Source: an uncultured Victivallales bacterium
GTDB lineage: Bacteria; Verrucomicrobiota; Lentisphaeria; Victivallales; UBA1829
Length of the DNA: 18,486 nt
NCBI GenBank assembly: GCA_934661375.1
Contig: CAKUJH010000051.1
Location: 1-18,486, forward strand
Reading direction: 5' to 3'
Shown: positions 15,589 through 18,486 of the stretch, in pieces
Position numbering within the stretch: position 1 is the stretch's first letter
Layout of the letters: the number at the start of each line of letters is the position of its first letter
Made by a program: the position numbers and the translations under genes
Notes under the pieces: generated by a model
The model's database searches: none
What the model was told of the DNA's origin: nothing
What the model saw: the letters and a program-made list of their open reading frames with translations, nothing else

Positions 15589-16407
15589 ATGGCTTTACAG
15601 TTTCACAAAATGCAGGGGGCGGGCAATGATTTCATCGTTGCCGATGATCCCGGACGGCTTTGGAACACCAATCCTGATTTCATCCGGACAATCTGCGACC
15701 GGCATAAAGGCATCGGCGCCGACGGTTTGATTCTGCTGCGGAATACTGGCGGCGACAGTCTCCCGGAAATGGAATTCTTCAATTCCGACGGTCTGCCCGC
15801 TTCCATGTGTGGAAACGGTTTGCGCTGCACGGCTTCTTTCCTTTACCGGGAAGGTCTTTGCGGACGCCGCCGGAAACAGACCATTCTGTGCTGGGGAAAA
15901 GAGCAGGGGTCGGAAATCATGAATGACGACGCCACGCAGGTACGGATCACCATGGAGATTTCGGAAGAGTTCCGCCCGTACCGCCTGGAGAACGGGGAAC
16001 CTGTCTACAAAGGCACTGTCGGAGTACCGCATGTCATTGCAGTTCGAAACGATGTTTCCGCCCTGGACATCGAAACGGAAGGCAGACGTCTGCGCAGTCA
16101 TCCGCTGTTTCAGCCGGACGGAGCCAATGCCGATTTTGTCAGCTTCCGCGATCCTGCGCAGAAAGAGCCGGTTTTGATCCGGACGTATGAGCGCGGAGTG
16201 GAGGCGGAAACGCTGGCTTGCGGAACCGGCTGCGCGTCTGCGGCAGTTGTTTTGCATCAGTTTTTCCGTTTTCCTGAAAAAGTTTCTCTGCTTTGTCGCG
16301 GAAAAGATCATATTGAAGTTGAAATTTTCAAATTTTGCAGTAAGTTAAAAGGTGTTTTTCTGACAGGACCGGCGGAAACGGTTTTTGTCGGCGAAATTTC
16401 CGGCTGA
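15589..16407 (+). CDS. dapF: Diaminopimelate epimerase (DapF)
   Basis: A 272-residue cofactor-free cytoplasmic epimerase that turns LL-diaminopimelate into the meso form, used for lysine and for the peptidoglycan stem. Both catalytic cysteines are present in their motifs: Cys74 in MCGNGLRC and Cys211 in ACGTGCASA. These are the equivalents of Cys73/Cys217 in the H. influenzae enzyme. The start FHKMQGAGNDFIV and the block GVPHVIAV are typical, and the two similar halves of the fold are complete. Length is normal. ATG 15589 was chosen because AAAGGAG lies six bases upstream and the start reads MALQFHKMQG as in the family. It is followed after 38 bases by dapA, so it likely heads a lysine/cell-wall operon. 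Confidence 0.97.
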   Translation: MALQFHKMQGAGNDFIVADDPGRLWNTNPDFIRTICDRHKGIGADGLILLRNTGGDSLPEMEFFNSDGLPASMCGNGLRCTASFLYREGLCGRRRKQTILCWGKEQGSEIMNDDATQVRITMEISEEFRPYRLENGEPVYKGTVGVPHVIAVRNDVSALDIETEGRRLRSHPLFQPDGANADFVSFRDPAQKEPVLIRTYERGVEAETLACGTGCASAAVVLHQFFRFPEKVSLLCRGKDHIEVEIFKFCSKLKGVFLTGPAETVFVGEISG

Positions 16408-16445
16408 AGGATATTTCACAAAGAATTTTAACATAAGGTGAACAA

Positions 16446-17321
16446 ATGGAACTCAAGGGAGTTTACACGGCACTGATTACTCCGTTTGCAGGAGGCTCAG
16501 TGGATTACGGCAAGTTGCGGGAACTGGTGGCGATGCAGGTGGCGGGCGGCGTGGACGGAATCCTGCCGGTCGGAACCAGCGGGGAATCCCCCACTCTTTC
16601 CACGGAAGAACACATGAAAGTCATCAGCGAAGTCATTGCCGCTTCCGGTAAAAAATGTTTCATCATGGCTGGCACCGGCGCCAATTCCACGGCGGAAGCC
16701 ATTGAACTGACTCTCCATGCCAAGGAAGAAGGCGCGGACTGCTCCCTTCAGGTTACTCCTTATTATAATAAGCCCACCCAGGAAGGTCTCTACCGTCATT
16801 TTTCCACCATCGCGGATAAATGCGGCATTCCGCTGGTGCTTTACAATGTCCCCGGACGTACCGGCACGGCGATTGCGCCGGATACGATTGCGCGTCTTTC
16901 CAGAAATGCCAACATCCTGGGCGTCAAGGAAGCCGGCGGTTCCGTCGAACGTGTTTCCGAAATCGCTTCCCTCTGCGATATCCCGATCATGTGCGGCGAT
17001 GACAGCCTGACTGTCCCGATGATGTCGGTTGGCGCAAAGGGCGTGATCAGCGTGGCGTCGAACATTATTCCCGACGAACTGAAAGTCATGGTCGATGCCT
17101 GTGCCAGAGGCGATTTCGCTACGGCATTGCAGTATCATAAACGTTACTACCGGCTGTTCAAGGATCTGTTCATCGAATCCAACCCCATTCCGGTGAAAGC
17201 CGCTATGGCGATGCTGGGAATCGTCAACGAGGAATACCGTCTGCCGTTGTGCGAAATGATGCCCGCCAACCGGGAAAAATTGAAAAACACGCTGGAAAAA
17301 GCGTTGAACAGACCGCTTTGA
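16446..17321 (+). CDS. dapA: 4-hydroxy-tetrahydrodipicolinate synthase (DapA)
   Basis: A 291-residue class I aldolase-fold enzyme that condenses pyruvate with aspartate semialdehyde, the first committed step toward DAP and lysine. The Schiff-base lysine is Lys161 (GVKEA), the proton-relay tyrosine is Tyr133 and the substrate arginine is Arg138 (LYNVPGRTG). All three have the same numbering as E. coli DapA. The pyruvate-binding loop reads GTSGES (Thr44-Ser45), where GTTGES is more common; Ser keeps the hydroxyl. YYNKPTQEG is also present. AAGGTG lies five bases before the ATG. Related N-acetylneuraminate lyases share the fold, but Arg138, YNKPTQEG and the dapF neighbour favour DapA. Confidence 0.96.
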   Translation: MELKGVYTALITPFAGGSVDYGKLRELVAMQVAGGVDGILPVGTSGESPTLSTEEHMKVISEVIAASGKKCFIMAGTGANSTAEAIELTLHAKEEGADCSLQVTPYYNKPTQEGLYRHFSTIADKCGIPLVLYNVPGRTGTAIAPDTIARLSRNANILGVKEAGGSVERVSEIASLCDIPIMCGDDSLTVPMMSVGAKGVISVASNIIPDELKVMVDACARGDFATALQYHKRYYRLFKDLFIESNPIPVKAAMAMLGIVNEEYRLPLCEMMPANREKLKNTLEKALNRPL

Positions 17322-17346
17322 GTCTTTAATTAATATCTGGAGTTTG

Positions 17347-17985
17347 ATGAAAATGGTAAACACGATTGTTTTTCAGGGCGATTCCATTACGGACGCCGGA
17401 CGCAATTACGACTGCACGCTGCCTGCCAATGAAGGCATGGGGCAGGGGTATCCGTTCATGGTCATGTCTTCTCTGCGTTACCATGAACCCGAAAAAGACT
17501 GGCAGATTTTCAACCGCGGCATCAGCGGACACCGCGTCGTGGATCTTTACGCCCGCTGGAAAATCGACACCATCAACCTGAAACCCGATATTCTGAGCAT
17601 TCTCATCGGCGTCAATGACACCTGGCACGAATTCGCACGTCAGAACGGCGTGGAAGTTCCCCGTTATGCCCAGTTCTACCGGATGCTTCTGGAATGGACC
17701 AAAAAAGAACTGCCGGATACCAAACTGGTTCTGCTGGAACCGTTTGTGTTGCCGTTCGGAGCTGTCGGCGATGACTGGGTGCCGGAAATCAATGAACGCC
17801 GGGCGGTGGTCAAAGCTCTGGCGGATGAATTCAAGACAATCTTCATTCCGACCCAGACTCTGCTGAACGAAGCTCTGGCGAAAGCTCCGCAGGAATACTG
17901 GCTGAAAGATGGTGTACATCCGACTTCTGCCGGACATGCCCTCATTGCGGATGCCTGGATCAAGGCGACCAGCTCGATTCGCTGA
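17347..17985 (+). CDS. SGNH/GDSL-family hydrolase (probable esterase)
   Basis: A 212-residue protein with all four SGNH blocks: GDSITD with nucleophile Ser13, Gly58 in FNRGISGHR, Asn90 in GVNDTW, and DGVH with Asp188 and His191. These enzymes hydrolyse ester bonds, often O-acetyl groups on sugars. The substrate cannot be read here. No signal peptide is seen, so it probably acts in the cytoplasm. It starts 25 bases after dapA and shares its transcript up to the terminator at 18002-18043. Start choice is uncertain: ATG 17347 is four bases and ATG 17353 ten bases from GGAG, and the in-frame TTG at 17344 is unlikely. A link to cell-wall sugar deacetylation is suggested only by the dap neighbours. 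Confidence 0.85.
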   Translation: MKMVNTIVFQGDSITDAGRNYDCTLPANEGMGQGYPFMVMSSLRYHEPEKDWQIFNRGISGHRVVDLYARWKIDTINLKPDILSILIGVNDTWHEFARQNGVEVPRYAQFYRMLLEWTKKELPDTKLVLLEPFVLPFGAVGDDWVPEINERRAVVKALADEFKTIFIPTQTLLNEALAKAPQEYWLKDGVHPTSAGHALIADAWIKATSSIR

Positions 17986-18001
17986 CTGCATTGTATCTGA
18001 A

Positions 18002-18043
18002 AAAACACTCGGACAGGATTTCTTGCCTGTTCGGGTGTTTTTG
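18002..18043 (+). terminator. Intrinsic terminator after the dapF-dapA-SGNH operon
   Basis: A 17-pair hairpin: left arm 18002-18018, right arm 18027-18043, loop of eight bases (ATTTCTTG), with two G-T wobbles. An A-run on the left and a T-run (18039-18043) on the right make it look like a two-way terminator. It begins 17 bases after the SGNH stop. Confidence 0.9.
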
Positions 18044-18393
18044 CATATATTCAGGATTGATTCGGGCTTTATTTTTTGAAAGCGGCATGACAGGGAAACT
18101 CCGGATACGGGTCTGATCATCCGCCGACTGCTGTACATGCCGAGTGACATGTATCTCTTTCAGCCTTGCAATGTGTCCCCTCATTTACAAGCGGCAGGAC
18201 AGAGTATATCCGGTGTTTCCCTGCACAGGACAATGCGGATGAATATCACGAAATCTTGCACCTGAACGAAAAAAATTACGGATTTTTATTTTTCTGCTTA
18301 TTTTTATTATGGAATCATCTTTTAATTAGTGTCTGCTCAATAAGGCATGATTTTTGCGGTGGATGCAGAGATTCAACGGAAGGAGGGGTACTT
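18044..18393. other. Intergenic region without a supported gene
   Basis: About 350 bases with no convincing coding frame. It holds a small dyad TACATG-N8-CATGTA (18134-18153) and, from about 18268 to 18330, a strongly AT-rich stretch with many T and A runs. Near its end is a strong Shine-Dalgarno (GGAAGGAGGGG, 18378-18388). It is probably the upstream region of a gene that begins at the window edge. I found no clear -35/-10 pair: TATTAT at 18305-18310 is the best -10 by eye, but it lacks a good -35. Confidence 0.5.
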
Positions 18394-18486
18394 TTGTCAT
18401 GCCTGAGTCATATGGAGCGGCTCTCTGTGTGCATTTACCGGATTTATGAAAAACTGTCATCGTCATCGAAAAATCTCAGGATATGG
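18394..18486 (+). CDS. Possible 5' end of a gene running out of the window (start uncertain)
   Basis: AGGAGG at 18381-18386 is followed after seven bases by TTG (18394), and that frame stays open for 31 codons to the window end. Two other readings compete. ATG 18399 has a 10-base spacing but gives only a 16-residue peptide ending at 18449. ATG 18446 overlaps the stop of that peptide as ATGA and is also open to the end. I do not recognise the protein from so few residues. Confidence 0.3.
   Translation, partial: MSCLSHMERLSVCIYRIYEKLSSSSKNLRIW

Noticed and set aside
17960..18184. 74-codon frame on the minus strand after the SGNH gene
   Set aside because: It runs through the strong terminator hairpin and into the end of the SGNH gene, with no ribosome site or family features.

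Overview
The window looks like a stretch of chromosome from a diderm bacterium of the PVC group, most likely Lentisphaerota (Victivallis-like). This rests on four things. There is a full type II secretion (T2SS) operon with a lipoprotein secretin. The pseudopilins read N/F/L-FTL(I/L/V)E without the usual Gly before the cleavage site, a pattern I recall from Lentisphaerota. Codon use is moderately GC-rich, with CCGGAA and TTCCGG words everywhere. DAP-pathway genes are present. The taxonomic call is inference; no rRNA or tRNA gene is present to confirm it.

Layout. (1) 1-10217, plus strand: ten complete T2SS genes and the tail of an eleventh, in the order (L)-M-C-D-E-F-G-H-I-J-K. They are joined by ATGA/GTGA stop-start overlaps or gaps of 56 bases or less. 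They encode the inner-membrane platform (L/M-like, C, F), the outer-membrane secretin (D), the assembly ATPase (E), the major pseudopilin (G) and the minor pseudopilins (H, I, J, K). No peptidase gene (gspO/pilD) is seen. (2) 10228-15415, minus strand: dnaE (replicative DNA polymerase III alpha) followed by a secreted helical-repeat protein of unknown role, convergent with gspK and only 10 bases from it. (3) 15416-15588: a divergent promoter region between dnaE and dapF, with a near-perfect 16-base palindrome over the likely dnaE -10 box. (4) 15589-17985, plus strand: dapF, dapA and an SGNH/GDSL hydrolase as a short operon, closed by a strong intrinsic terminator at 18002-18043. (5) 18044-18486: mostly non-coding and AT-rich, ending in a strong Shine-Dalgarno followed by the possible start of another gene.

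How the parts work together. The secretion genes together make almost an entire T2SS, which exports folded proteins across the outer membrane. The oddities lie in its variable parts: Gly-less pseudopilin leaders, a GspC with its HR domain split by a low-complexity insertion and a Met/Gln-rich tail in place of a PDZ domain, a self-anchoring liposecretin, and L/M genes placed before C. dapA and dapF act at the first committed step and at the epimerase step of meso-diaminopimelate/lysine synthesis. The co-transcribed SGNH hydrolase may act on cell-wall or carbohydrate esters. I saw no mobile element, CRISPR array or frameshifted gene.
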